This document shows, piece after piece, positions 24,291-36,180 of a stretch of DNA of 64,000 nucleotides. Source of the stretch: Gossypium raimondii (lineage: Eukaryota > Streptophyta > Magnoliopsida > Malvales > Malvaceae). The first letter of the stretch is position 1. Every line of letters begins with the position of its first letter. A program made the position numbers and the translations under genes. Below the pieces are notes generated by a model, which did not search any database, was not told the DNA's origin, and saw only the letters and a program-made list of their open reading frames with translations. The stretch is from assembly GCF_025698545.1 (NCBI RefSeq), contig NC_068570.1, positions 59,167,924 to 59,231,923 of the forward strand, read 5' to 3'.

Positions 24291-24974
24291 ATCATTTGTT
24301 CTATTTTAATTATTTGTAACACATGTAGCAGCTACGTACAAATACAATTAAATTTAATTGATTGGTCATACTTTTCAAACACGTCCTCGTCAAAAAAGAA
24401 GACAAAAGTAACAAAACCCAAAATGAAGTTATCAACCAAATAATTAAATAATATATAAGGTTAAAATATGCCACCAATCCTTATACTTTGGTCAAATTTA
24501 GAATTTAGTCCTCTTTGTACAAAATTTTGAAAATTAAGTCCTCTGGTTTCTTTTATTCCAAAATTCTAGTTCTATATTTAACATCACTAGTATTTTTCAT
24601 CAAATTTTTTAGCTTGACACGTTGATTAGACTATTTTTATATGACATGATATATGATTGATAGAAAATAAGCACGTTTAGTTAATAAATTTTGATAGCAA
24701 ACACTAACAATGTCGATTATCGAACTAAGATTTTAAATGGAATAAGTAAGACAATTTATTTTTTAACTTTTAAAGTATAAGGACTAAATCTCAAATTTTG
24801 TTAAAGTACAAGGACTAACATATTTTGACAATATAAAATTAAAAATTTTCAATAAATTTAATTTTAATGGGAAAGAAAGAAATTAGGAATATGATTTTCT
24901 TCCCATAATAATTTTGTTTCTTAAAAGTAATAGTTTAGACCCCACTCTTTTTTTAGCAAAAAGAAATTAATAAT

Positions 24975-25100
24975 GAATCTCGCGTGTTGGTCAGATGGTT
25001 AGGGTTTTCATCGTCTCAAGTGTGGCTTGGTTTGGGTCGTGCTAATCGCATTGTTGTTAGGGCTTTACCCTCCTCTTGTAATTCACTAAATTTGATGAAT
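24975..25100 (+). mobile_element. tRNA-derived SINE-like element
   Basis: It carries GTTGGTCAGATGGTTAGGG (box A-like), GGTTTGGGTCGTGC (worn box B), then TGTTGTTAGGGCTTTACCC and CCTCTTGTAATTCA. The 4,989-5,075 piece is a second, inverted copy. It is not a functional tRNA gene because no cloverleaf can be drawn. Confidence 0.55.
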
Positions 25101-25821
25101 TGTTTTGTTGTGCTGGATCAAATCATCTTAAAACTTAAAATTTTAGAATAATTTCGAATTCAAGTTAATTTTGAGTTGACGGTTATTTCGAGTTTGGGTC
25201 ATTTTAGATTTATGTCATTCAAATTTGCCAATTAAGTTTTTCAAGTTCGGATCATTTAAGATCTGCAAGGGCAAATGCAAAGGGGTAGGCAAGATCCTTT
25301 GCCCTTCAAAAATGAAAAAGAAATCATTTTAACCCCTTAAAATTGTAGATTTATATATGGTAAAATTGCATTTTAACCTCTCAAAATGAAAAAAAAATCA
25401 TGTTTAGTCCTTTTCAAACATAATAAATTTATAAATAAGTACATGATAAATTTATATTTTGACCTCTCAAAAATTTATAATTCAATCCCAACCCTTCTAA
25501 ATTTGCCCATATTGCAATTGATATATCTAAGATTTATTCAAAAGTCGAGCTATTTATCTAAGCTTGAAAATTTGTCTAAATTTTAAGAAAGTTTAGAAAA
25601 AAAATTAGACTCGAAAAATGAATTTTAACAAAAAAGGACTCGTTTAAAATATGAATAAGATTCGAGTTTAAATATTTAAGGGTCGAACGGAACGCTGCCT
25701 ATTTTTTAAGTTTGTAGTATTTTATACATTACGTAATTTATAATATAAAAAAACAAATCTATGATAATAGATAATGTTATAATGTAAACATTAAAAAAAT
25801 ATAAAGTCATATTCAAAATTT

Positions 25822-26452
25822 TGGGTGAACTACCTAGTTGGTCACCTAATTTTTTGGGCACTTTTATTTTGGTCATCTAAATAAAAAATACTTGCAATTT
25901 GGTCATCGCCGTTAGAGAAAATTTTCATTTTAGCCACCCGAATGTTAAATCTCTAATGGCGGCTAATTGTGCATACCACATTTATCATTTTTTACCATCT
26001 TTTTTACCCTCACTACTATTCATCATCTTTTTTCCTCTCCATGCCACCCCCTACTTCCACTGTTCTTCTTCTACCTTTGCTCCCTGCTTCCAACCATTGC
26101 ATCATTCTGCTTCCATCAATTCTCCTCCATCAATTCTGTAGTAGCAGTGCATTTCAACCAGATTTCCATGGAGGAGAATTGATGGAAGCAAGGAGCAAAG
26201 GAAGAAGAAGAATGGTGGAAGTAAGGGGTGGCATGGAGGGGAAGAATATGATGAACAGTGATGAGGGTAAAAACAAAATGGTCAAACATGATGATATGGT
26301 GTGCATAGTCAATCGTAATTAGAGATTTAACGTTTAGGTGACTAAAATGAAAAAAATTCTCTAACGACAGTGACCAAATTACAAGTATTTTTATCTAGAT
26401 GACTAAAATGAAAACACCTAAAAAGTTGAGTGACCAACTAAGTAAATTACCC
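25822..26452. mobile_element. Long fold-back (hairpin) Mutator-like MITE
   Basis: Nearly the whole 631 bp folds on itself. Arms of about 290 bp pair from TGGGTGAACTAC / GTAAATTACCC inward through CTCTAATGGCGG-type and CCATGCCACCCCCTACTTCC against GGAAGTAAGGGGTGGCATGG, to a loop at about 26,128-26,168. Flanks TCAAAATTT and TTAAAATTT form a 9-bp target duplication with one change. Open frames of 70-117 codons inside are by-products of the pairing arms and are not genes. Confidence 0.88.
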
Positions 26453-26729
26453 TTAAAATTTTAATAAATGAAAATTTATTAAAATTATTAAAATAGTATA
26501 TTTTTAAAAATATATAAACAACACTATAGCTGGATTTAAAACATATTTGAGTTAACCATTCACAAGTATGAACAGGACAAAATTTCAGTCTCGTATTTCG
26601 GACTAAACTAGACTTAGATAAACATAAAGTGTATTAATGTTCACACATAAACCTAGTTCGAACCCAATCTAAAATCTATACAAAATGGTAGAAGAAAACA
26701 TTTTCTTTTAATCCCACATCATATGTTCT

Positions 26730-28645
26730 TTAATTCTTGATTTCTCCTCCACTTTCTTGTACATAAACAACCCAGAAGATGTCGTACTTCACACTCGGCG
26801 AAAACCGATCGAGATACGGCAGCTCCGTTTTCCGGAAATCGGAGGTAAGGATCCACGAATAGCAATGGAGGAGTGATTTCCATACGTAAAGGCAAGCTAC
26901 CATCGGCATGGTTTGGCATTTCAAGCAAACGCCCGATGTCGCACCATCCATCTTCGAGAAGCGTGACCTGAATAAGGCTAAGTTCGCGTAGGTTACATCT
27001 TGTAGTTCACTGAAACACGGCGACGAAATGAGGTTCAAGGAGATTATGTCTCCAGTGGAGAACTTGGCTGCATTTGAGCCCTCTTTTGATTCGCCGGCAT
27101 ATGAATCGAAGAAGCTATGTTGTGTTAAAATAGCCATGCTTGACGTACTTGTTAACATTGATAGCTGAAAAAAGAAATAGAGATTTTGAGTGAGTGCTCA
27201 ATAGAAGCATTTGAATTTGACTTATTATCTTATCTATCTATTTATTAGGCCTATTCATAGATCGGGTTGGGCCGAGTCTTGACAAAAATTTTAGGCTCAT
27301 TTAATAGATCTGAGCTTGAAAAATGGGTTTAAAATTTTACTCAATCATAGCTTGGATAAAAATACTAAAACTCGAGCTCGGCCCGAACGACCTGTATTAA
27401 GTTTTTTATGTAATTTTTTTAAAAAAATATATATTAAAAACACTAAAAACATTAAAATAAATATTTCTTTTCAAATCATAGGTGCAACTTAACAAGCAAA
27501 TGCCTCTAAAATAGTAACAAAATTAACAATAAAATAAGAGATAATAGTGAAATAGCAGCAAAACAGTGAGAAGACAATAATTTTTTTTTTCTTTTTGCAA
27601 ATTTGGGCCGGGCCCAAGTAAAAAAAGCCTTTCTCAAGGCTTGACCCATTTTCTAAACATGCCTTATTTTTTTACCTAACCCCATTTTTCGGACTTATAT
27701 TTTTACCCAAACCCTCTCAATTTTCGAGCAAGTCTTCTGTTATCTATTTTGACTCAAACTCGAAAATAGAACTTAATCAACCTGAAACTGAAATCAACCC
27801 AATCCAATTTGAACATAAAAGTCAATAACCCTAAACCCGTCAAAACTAAATTTAAATTTATGTGATTTACTTGAAGTTTATCCAAACTTGAAATTATACA
27901 AATAAGTGACCCGAAATACCCCAATCCAAAATGATCCAAACCTAAAATAATCCTACTTCAAAAGCCAAGTCTTTGAACAAAAATGTGACTCAAATCCCAA
28001 AGACATAACTCTAAATTACACCAAACCGAAATGACCAACTCAAAATCAACCTGGACCATGGGGACAGGGGTGGAATGTCATTGGAGTCAAGGGGCCTTGG
28101 CATCCCAAAATTTTGAATAATTTTCATTTCGCCCTAAAATTTTCGAAATTTCTCGTTTTTCCTCTTGAAATTTATAAAATTTTAACTAAACCCCTCACAA
28201 TTTTCGGAAATTCTTATTAAACCCCTAAAGCAGCCAAAACTTAATGAAACGTTCTGCCCCATGCAATCAATACTGCAAAAAGAAGAACAAAAATACAACA
28301 GTTGCAGGAGGAATCCATCTTACAAGTGTTTCAATCAAAACTTCTTTGTTTTCAGTAGATTTCTTCATCCATCCTCCATACCATATGATCTGAAAATACC
28401 AATAAAAAAATGAAAATCAAGCAAAACAAACAACAAAAAGGGCATCAAAGAATAAACATAAAAAAGCTTACCAGATTGCCATGGATGCTCTTGAAAATAG
28501 AACTTTGAATACAACCCAGATTTTCAGTACGAACGCTGAACCGTTTCAATGATTCAATGAGTTCATCAACAAGAACAACTGTTGGCTTAAATGCAAAAAT
28601 GGATATATCTATATTTCTGTTATTGAAAGGTACAAAGCAAGACAT
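26730..28645 (-). CDS. Conserved plant protein of unknown function, three exons, 224 residues
   Basis: Exons on minus are 28,472-28,645, 28,324-28,389 and 26,730-27,164; all junctions keep frame. The protein begins MSCFVPFNNRNIDISIFAF, continues VVLVDELIESLKRFSV, SSIFKSIHGNLIIWYGGWMK, then HSFFDSYAGESKEGS, TSGVCLKCQTMPMVACLYVW and KYDIFWVVYVQE. I recognise it only as resembling an uncharacterised plant-specific family (possibly a DUF7392-type protein; memory, unverified). No signal peptide, membrane span or catalytic motif stands out. A CLKC pair near residue 160 could bind metal but is weak evidence. The stop follows GGEIKN; related proteins as I recall them are longer at the C-terminus, so this copy may be short. 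Exon 1 is preceded by a poly-purine tract and an ATATAAAC box near 28,697-28,706. Confidence 0.8.
27243..27725. repeat. GGGCC-rich dispersed repeat in intron 2 of the unknown gene
   Basis: It contains ATCGGGTTGGGCCGAG, CGAGCTCGGCCCGAACG and GGGCCGGGCCCAAG separated by AT-rich sequence. It is related in wording to the hAT-like element at 41,758-42,171. Borders are not exact. Confidence 0.45.
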
Positions 28646-28839
28646 ACTTTTTTTTTTGTTGTTGGGAGATTTTTTTTTTTAAACTCTCTTTCTTGTTTAT
28701 ATCTTGAAATGGCGTAGTCGAGGGGTTAGAATAGAAAAAAAAAGAAAAAAAAAAGAAAAAAAGAAAAAGAAGAAGAAGAATTCAATTGAGTCATGGGGAG
28801 TTTGCTTGGTCTACCTTACCCTACTTGCTACGAAATGCA

Positions 28840-28861
28840 ATATATATATATATATATATAA
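28840..28861. repeat. (TA)n microsatellite
   Basis: A short alternating run upstream of the unknown gene, next to an A/G-rich tract at 28,735-28,780. Confidence 0.9.
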
Positions 28862-28949
28862 GATTTTGAAAAAGCAACTAATGAAAACACATGATATTAT
28901 TAGTCTTCTGTTTTGACTCTTTCTACACTTTCTTATTGTTAAAAAAAGG

Positions 28950-29646
28950 TTAAATTACACGAAGGTATTAAGCTATTAGTAAATTTATGTTTTGGTCATT
29001 TAGGTTAATTTATCATTAAGGTTAAAACTGATGTGGAAAAGAGATTTTAAAAATGCTTTTGACAAGTTTTTATCATTACTGTCAAGAATATTTTTAAGAA
29101 GATAAAATGTCAATTTAGATATGATATTGTAAAGTAAAAGATTTAGTGGGAGGACAAAAGGGTAATTTTATGGGTTAAAAAGTTGTTTGTTTACTTCTTC
29201 TTCTTCTTTTTGAAATTAAGGTTTGGGTTTAAAAGTGCTTTTCAAACTCAATGGTAAACAAAGCATTAACTTCAGAAAGTTACAAAATATTCTTTGAATT
29301 AGTCGAAAATTTTCATTTAAGTTACTGAACTATTACAAAGTTTTTATTTAAGTCAATTGATTGTTAAGCTTTTTAAGAAAAGAAAAAGTACAATGACTCT
29401 AAACGACGATTGATATGGTGGATCAATATCTATTAACGAATAGAACATACTTTAGATACAAAAATGTTTCATTAAAATTGACTGTAAAAATTAGAAATGA
29501 GAGCTCTCGATTGGTTTAGCGAGTTTAATAGTCTAATGACTTAATTGAAAACTTTGAAATAGTTCAATGATCATTTTGTAACTTTTTAAAATTAAATGAC
29601 CAAAACGTAAATCTACTAATAATTTAGTAATAAATTACCCTTAAAA
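28950..29646. mobile_element. MITE-like element upstream of the unknown gene
   Basis: The left end GGTTAAATTACACG..TTAGTAAATTTATGTTTTGG pairs with the right end 'ccaaaacgtaaatctactaat..aaattaccc'. About 700 bp with no coding. No target duplication was found. Confidence 0.6.
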
Positions 29647-29685
29647 CACAACATAGTAAAATTCTCTAAATCACAATTATATTAA

Positions 29686-30137
29686 GGGTAAACTAAAAAA
29701 ATAGTCACTTTTGTTTTTCTCAAATTATATTTTTAGTCACTTATGTTTGAAATGTTACGTTTTAGTCACTTACGTTATCGTTTTGTTACGAAGTGATCAC
29801 TCTATCGTTAAGCTCCGTTACCTCCCTGACGGCGGTCCTACGTGGCAGTCCAAATGGGTTTTAATTGTCAACTTGGATGTCTTACGTAACAGTCCAAATT
29901 GAATTTTATTTAATTAAAAACCTCTTTTCATCCCAACAACTAGACATCCAAGTTGGCATTTAAAACCCATTTGGACTGCCACGTAGGACTTCCGTTAGGG
30001 AGGTAACGGATTTTAACAGTAGTCTGACCGTTTCGTAACAAAACGATAACATAAGTGACTAAAATGTAACATTTTAAACATAAGTGACTAAAATGTAATT
30101 TGAGGTACACAAAAGTGACTATTTTTATAGTTTACCC
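29686..30137. mobile_element. Fold-back Mutator-like MITE with perfect 9-bp target duplication
   Basis: A 452-bp element that is almost one long hairpin: GGGTAAACTA at the left, TAGTTTACCC at the right. Arms include CCTACGTGGCAGTCCAAATG against CATTTGGACTGCCACGTAGG. TTATATTAA flanks both sides exactly (29,677-29,685 and 30,138-30,146). Confidence 0.92.
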
Positions 30138-30146
30138 TTATATTAA

Positions 30147-31140
30147 TTAGATGATGGGATAACCACGATCAAGGTGAAAAAAAATTATGTAAAAAATTTA
30201 TAATAATTTAGTTGAAATATAGAGTTGATAAAGACTTTGATATTTTGGATTCAAATTTTTTTTAAAATTATATAAAAATATTAAAAGATTTAAAAATAAT
30301 AATTTTACAATTGAATTAAAACATAAATGATGAGTCCTTTAAATAATAATATAAAGGTTTCTGTTCTTTTTTTTTTACAAAGGAGCATACATTCAGTTAA
30401 ATAACAATGTCATGGATTGAAATTTTAAATAAAAGTAATTTTACAAAAAATTTCCCGAATATAGCTGCATACTTTGTCCTATTAATAATTGGTATAAAGA
30501 ATTATTTTGTAATATTTAATTATTTATTTTATTATTATTATATTTTAACATAGCTGTATATATGGTAATGAAAGGAGAAAGAAGGAATTTGCCAGATGTT
30601 ATTAATAGCATGGAGACATGAAATAATTATTATTTCAACTTAGATAAGTATTCTAAGTTGAAAATCTGTACAAGATAACATGTCTTAAATTCCAATTCAA
30701 ATTTGAACCATATATATATATATATATAAAGACTAGAAATATTGTTTAAAAAATCACTAACAGTGATACAAAGACAAATAACAGTAGTTATTACCTAATC
30801 AAATTATCGAATATGGATATATAATTATACTGATAAAATAAGTTGGAACAATTAAATTTGGACTTTTCTCAATTGTAAAAAAATTATTAAAACGATATCG
30901 TTTACTATATAATTTTATGTATATATGATAAAACTCTAAAAACCAGAGCTACTAAAAGCTTCATAAATGATTTTACTTTTCACCATAATCAAATCGCTCT
31001 TCTTCTCCCACCAAATTCTATGTGGTATGGAAAACGATGATTTTTTTTTCCGAGATCATTGCGTAACTATAAACCTGCATAAACCAGAAAAAGTAAGGTT
31101 TTCCGTTACCATTTTATGACATACATAGATATATACAGAC
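30147..31140. other. AT-rich spacer, nothing recognisable
   Basis: No exon or clear element. Short TA runs occur near 30,712-30,728. Confidence 0.4.
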
Positions 31141-31143
31141 GCT

Positions 31144-31149
31144 TGTATG

Positions 31150-31181
<32 letters not shown>

Positions 31182-31462
31182 CATGCTTATATATAGACAT
31201 GTATAATATATGCACACACATTGCTTTGAAAGCGAAGTTTACCAGGACCCATAACGCACTCGCATATATATACATGTGTATCTATCCATATATGCATATA
31301 TATATATAAACCTGCATAAACAAGAGACAGAGAGAAAGCTATTCATTTTCATATTTTTCTTATTTACGACTTAAATACGATATGCGATCTAATCAAAGTA
31401 CAAGCAAAGAGCTTCCAGGGAGACACACATGCACAAATGCACACACACACACACACACACAC
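31144..31462. repeat. Microsatellite cluster: (ATGT)n and (AC)n
   Basis: ATGT repeats at 31,144-31,179 and AC repeats at 31,440-31,462 lie 3' of the hydrolase gene. The segment between reuses phrases such as GAAAGC..AAGTTTACCAGGA twice (near 31,230 and 31,517), hinting at a local duplication of about 290 bp. Confidence 0.8.
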
Positions 31463-31598
31463 GTAGATATGCATCTGCTGAGCAAAAAAAATGTATATAT
31501 ACATCCATGGCTTTGAAAGCTAAGTTTACCAGGATGCATGCATATATATATATATGTACACAAACATGTATGAGCTTCCAAGGACAATGCTCACCTAA

Positions 31599-34500
31599 TT
31601 ATAGGTCTATGGGGACCTTCAGACCATCACGTGCAAGTTGGACATGGATTCCTTCCCTGCATACAGTTAAGAAGAATAATGTCAGATATCGGGGGCTTTT
31701 TCTTTTGTTCTAACTAAATCTTATGAGAAATTCCAGTAAATTTGTATAACATCAGATTTTGTAAAGTACTAATTTACCTCTCAGACCATTCCATGAGAAC
31801 CTTATTGTCTTTGTGTTGATCAAAATCATGAGTCATTCCAATTAATAGAGCTCGTTTAGGACATATCCGCTTTAGAGCGTCAAGAGTCTGGAAAACATTA
31901 AAAGCGACGGGATATTGATCAGCTTGTGTTGGCCATAAAACATTACTGGAAAATTTTTATATGAAGATCAATTGTTGGAAAAATTTAGAAAAAACCTGAG
32001 GTAAGCATAAGTGAACGTTATGGGATCCTTTCTGCCATGCAGAAAACATAAAACATTAGTTCAGAGAAGATATATACAATTAAAAATACAATAAATAATA
32101 AAACAGATGAGTAATTTTACTATTGCAGTGTACATTCATCAAAAAAATTTTATGAAAATATCCAAGATAATCAACAAAGGAAAGATCTCAAAATTTTCAT
32201 AACCATTTAATTAATTTCTATATTCATTATATCTCTATAATAGTAGTTTTGAAGTTTCTGAAAATCGAGTTAATACTGATAACTTTTTCAAGACTTACAA
32301 TTAAATAAGCCACCATTTGTAACCCAAAAGCACTTTCAACTATGTTAAACAATAACCTATGGTACAACACAGTGATGTAACATGAAAGAACATAATATGC
32401 ACAGCAGCACATACATAGATGCAGATAGGTTATGAATGAATCAGCATGGATTAAAATTGTCTTTTTGAATTTTTCTAATTCCTAGACAATTCACTAACAA
32501 GAAAAAATGAAGAAAAGTATTCAACAACTGTGAAAAAGAAAGAAGCAAGGGAGTAACACACCTTGTACAAACAATCCACTATCAGAAGATCCAATTGCCC
32601 ACTGCCGCTTTTGGAAATAACTGTAAACATAATATTGATCAAACACAATTCATGACATAACATATTTTACCATGAAAACAAAAATCACAAACAAACAATT
32701 CATAAAAGTGAGAAAACATGTGCTTTCTTTTCACCAAGTTGCACTCAATATCAAGAGGTCAGAGTAAATGCGTAACGAGATGATCCCAAACTATCTTATC
32801 TTTTGAATTTTTAGTCAAGTCATAAAGAGGTTTCCTGTTTGTGAACTGTGCAGAGAAGCACTTTCATTAAGGTTGACAATAATCTGTCTCAAGTGACAGA
32901 AAAAAAGGATTTGAGTAAAATATTAAAACAAATGCTTGAAGGGCTCTTCAATTGTTGAGTAATGAGGAAAATCCAATAAACATATATTCCAACAACTTTA
33001 ACATTGACAAGCTACTAAAAGTAACATGTAGAAAATAGAAGTGTCCCCACCACATTTAACATCACAAGAAGGAGAAAATGTATACAAGGTGTAAATGCAT
33101 GTGCGCCAACAAGAAAAGGAGCAAAAGCAACACCTACCATACTCTGTGTTTGAAGGAAAACGTGAGACATCAGAAATATAAGCCACTTTAGACTTTTCAC
33201 CAAAAAGAAAACCTAAACAAATATAATCTTCTCCATGCATCACCTGCATCAAAAGTATGATTAAACACTTAGGCATAAACGATATGGTGGAAACTAGATA
33301 CTATCTTAAGAAAGCATACTAACTGGCAAAGGAACAAATTTTAGTCCTGAAGCAACAAATGGTTTGTCATAGTCTTCCTCAATTATCCTCCAGTCAAGTT
33401 GTGCCACCCGCCTTACTTCTTGGCCTTCTCTAAGTTTCTTCTGAACCAAATATGGAAATTTTGCAGCAACGCTGTTTAGGGACATACAAAGTAAACATCA
33501 TCCAACATTGCTATAGACATCATAAACCCAAAACAGATCCTTTTTGCTATTGATAGCTTGCTTGGGAAATAAGCTTCAATTTTGTATAGCCTACTTAAAA
33601 GCATGTTAAATCAGTAGCCTCTCACATTATAAAAAACATGTGAAACAACAGATGTCTTGATAATGAATCAGCATAACAAGCAATTTGTAGGCTATGATCA
33701 ATGACCCCATGAATAATAAAAAACCCCATATTATACCTATCCATCGCGTATTGAGTTAGGTAAATTGCAGTGGGATCGATATCATTCGTAGGACTATGTG
33801 GTTGCACAACACGTATATCATCCAGACCAAGAACTGCATCAGCATGTTCATGAGTCAAAACAATCTGCAGTTCATACAGTAATCAGTACTAGTTTTGGAA
33901 TTCCATTCATAAACAGAAGAGAGTATATTCGTAAAGAGAAAAAAAAAAAAAGCACAATGCCATCATATACATCAACAAACTCGCTATAAATCCTATAAAA
34001 AAAAACATGAGAACAAATAAAACCAAACTTAAATACTAACTGTTATCCCAAGTTACTACAAAAAAATAAACATAAAACAAGGGGAATTCAACTCACGGAA
34101 TCGATTCGAGGAATCTTGTGGAAAGTAAACCATCGCAAAACTTGCTCCTTGAATGTCTTCCCAACATCAATTATAATATAATTATGCATACCATTGGTCG
34201 AACAATAATCTATAAGCAAAGATGTATTACACCTGAAACAAATAAAATAACATAAAGCTAAAATCTTTTAAGAAACTAACCCGAAAAATATCAAATTACG
34301 CACAAAAAAAGCTCGGAAAAAGTTCAAATCTACGATAAACATATATATAGAGAGAAATTGTATGGACGATTAAATTTAAGCAAAAAAAAAAAGGCGAAAA
34401 AAAAGGAACCTGTAATTAGGGTTATGTTCGGGAGGGATAGAGAGGGATTGAGAACAAACGTGACAAGGAGGATCGGAGGGCTGGATCAAGCACATTGCGT

Positions 34501-34618
34501 TCGGAACGGCACTGGAGCAACCTGTTCCAAGGAAAATCAACGCCGATCCATCGCCGACGCGGCGGCGATCATCGCCGGCCACATTATTCCCGTTTTGGAG
34601 CGGCTTTTGGTTCTCCAT
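31599..34618 (-). CDS. Metallo-beta-lactamase-fold hydrolase (PhnP-like), nine exons
   Basis: A plant homologue of bacterial PhnP-type cyclic phosphodiesterases and yeast C777.06c-like hydrolases; the plant substrate is not known. Exons on minus: 34,410-34,618; 34,097-34,232; 33,737-33,864; 33,324-33,471; 33,138-33,243; 32,562-32,620; 31,996-32,031; 31,778-31,887; 31,599-31,656. They encode 329 residues in one frame. Metal ligands are visible: His120, His122 and Asp124 in THEHADAVLGLDD, His210 in MHGEDY, Asp232 in YISDVSRFP, His294 in GMTHDFDQH. Alanine stands where the common HxHxDH motif has its last His; I recall the same in At1g30300. The N-terminus has FLGTGCSSAVPN and a CxxC pair (Cys52, Cys55) like PhnP's structural zinc site. 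No targeting peptide is obvious. Intron 1's donor (GTTCCTTT) is weak, but the frame requires it. Confidence 0.94.
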
Positions 34619-34731
34619 TTTTTTTTATTGGTTTTTCTTTTGAAATATTTTCAATGCTTCAATAGAGAAAAGATGGAAATTTCTTTTTGGCGTAAAGGGG
34701 AGGAAGAGGGAATTATATGAAAGGTGAAGGG

Positions 34732-34739
34732 TATTTATA
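34732..34739 (-). promoter_or_regulatory. TATA box of the hydrolase gene
   Basis: The minus strand reads TATAAATA within CTATAAATAC, about 114 nt before the ATG at 34,618. Confidence 0.6.
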
Positions 34740-34786
34740 GGGAAGATATCGCCCGCGAATTGTTAACGGCTCTGTTCCTTGTATTA

Positions 34787-34800
34787 CCGCCACGTGGCGG
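34787..34800. promoter_or_regulatory. Palindromic G-box upstream of the hydrolase gene
   Basis: CCGCCACGTGGCGG is a perfect 14-bp palindrome centred on CACGTG, 48 bp upstream of the TATA box. CACGTG cores bind bZIP and bHLH factors in light, ABA or stress responses. The GC-rich arms stand out from the AT-rich flanks. Confidence 0.7.
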
Positions 34801-35749
34801 GATTTTTAAATTTACCGACAGATGTGATGTTTCTATTTTTAAAATAATAAACGAAAATATTATTTTTAAAAGGTTTTATTATCTTCTAACAAAATCAAAT
34901 AAATTTTCAAACTTTTTTTTTATTTTTTTTAATTCCAGGTTTCATTATCTTCTGACAAAATCAAATATTTTATAAAATTCAATTTCTTTTTAAATTTAAT
35001 TACATCCTTTTATCAAAATTCAAAAGGTAAAAATTAGATAAGAAAAATAATATTTAAAAGAAAGATGATAGAACTCAACTCGAAAAAGGATTTTATGTAG
35101 GTGAAAATTGAAATTCATAATGAAAAGTTGATGTGACATTAAAAATTATTAGAAAAGAGATACGATAACGTGGCATTCTTGTTTTATACAATCCTTTCCC
35201 AACTCAAAAACCTAGAAGAGAATTAGATTTTTTATTTAAAAATTTTGATAAAATGTTTGTTTTCTTGGCATTTTGTTAAAATATGTTTTAAGTCTATGTA
35301 CTCTTCAGTAAATTTGAAATTTAATTTCTATACTTTTTAAAATTCACAATTTAAGTTCAATTATTAATGCAACCTTAAAATCCATCATCAAATTCGCTAG
35401 TGTAACATTTAGCAATTAAAAGGATACTCACTTCATGGTCGTGTAATAAAAATATAACGTTGTAATGAATCGAGTTTAATGAAAAACTTTAATGATGTTA
35501 ACAATTAGACTTAAGGAACTAAATTTCCAAGAATAAAAGTAAAACTAAATTTTATATATACGAAGACTATCAAGACTTAGAGCACGTTTTAACTTTTCTT
35601 TTGTTACAAAATTTTATTGGATTTTAAAGATACGAAACGTGAACTAGTTTTTATACCCGTGCGATACAAAGGTTTTAATGTATTTTAACATTATTTGAGA
35701 AATAAAACTAGTGATAAAAATGTATAAAATGTATAGGATGGGAAATGTG

Positions 35750-36180
35750 GCAAATGTGGCATTTTAGTATTTTTATTTTTTGGCAAATGTGGCAAGAGTC
35801 TCCTTATATTTTTTTCTGTGTTAAGATATGTGGTAAGTTAAAAAAAATGTTTGGTCAGTAAGTCACTTGTGAGCTTATCATTTTGGGATGACCATCCAGA
35901 CATCAGATGACCTGATCTTCATCAGAAGCGTGAAAATGTTGGTCACCAACATCATGTGGGTTTAATTGTTTTATCTTATCAAGTCAGAATGAATGATAGG
36001 GTCTATCTTGCCCCAAATATCCTTGTCTAGTCGAAGATATCTCCCCATGTGCTCCGTAATGATAGTTAGATGGCAAGTTCAACATGTTAACACAATCTTA
36101 CATGGGAACTCTATGGGAACCCTGCCTATAAATACCTCCAGGAACAACGAAGAGGGATTGACCTTTCAAGAATACTAAGG
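35750..36180 (+). mobile_element. Possible LTR fossil fragment
   Basis: A non-coding stretch with a TATA signal (CCTATAAATACC at about 36,125) near its right end and promoter-like composition, as in plant LTRs. No partner repeat or internal region is seen, so family and age cannot be given. Confidence 0.25.

Larger units (their letters stand above)
22904..25820. other. Repeat-filled spacer downstream of the unknown gene and upstream of LCAT4
   Basis: No exon supported. Visible contents are inverted-repeat remnants at about 23,020-23,690, 23,917-24,290 and 24,461-24,835, (TA)n runs at 23,806-23,829 and 23,880-23,916, a SINE at 24,975-25,100 and a worn 'aatttataattca' repeat at 25,270-25,500. 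Confidence 0.55.

Noticed and set aside
24975-25100. Possible tRNA gene
   Set aside because: A second inverted copy exists at 5.0 kb and the cloverleaf is not complete.
25899-26322. Overlapping open frames of 70-117 codons
   Set aside because: They lie entirely in the arms of the fold-back element, mirror each other, and match no protein style; they are produced by the palindrome.
31429-31713. 94-codon plus-strand frame with His/Thr repeats
   Set aside because: The start is encoded by the (AC)n microsatellite and the rest is antisense to the last hydrolase exon.
34724-34975. 83-codon plus-strand frame next to the hydrolase gene
   Set aside because: It covers the hydrolase promoter (G-box and TATA), then low-complexity AT sequence.
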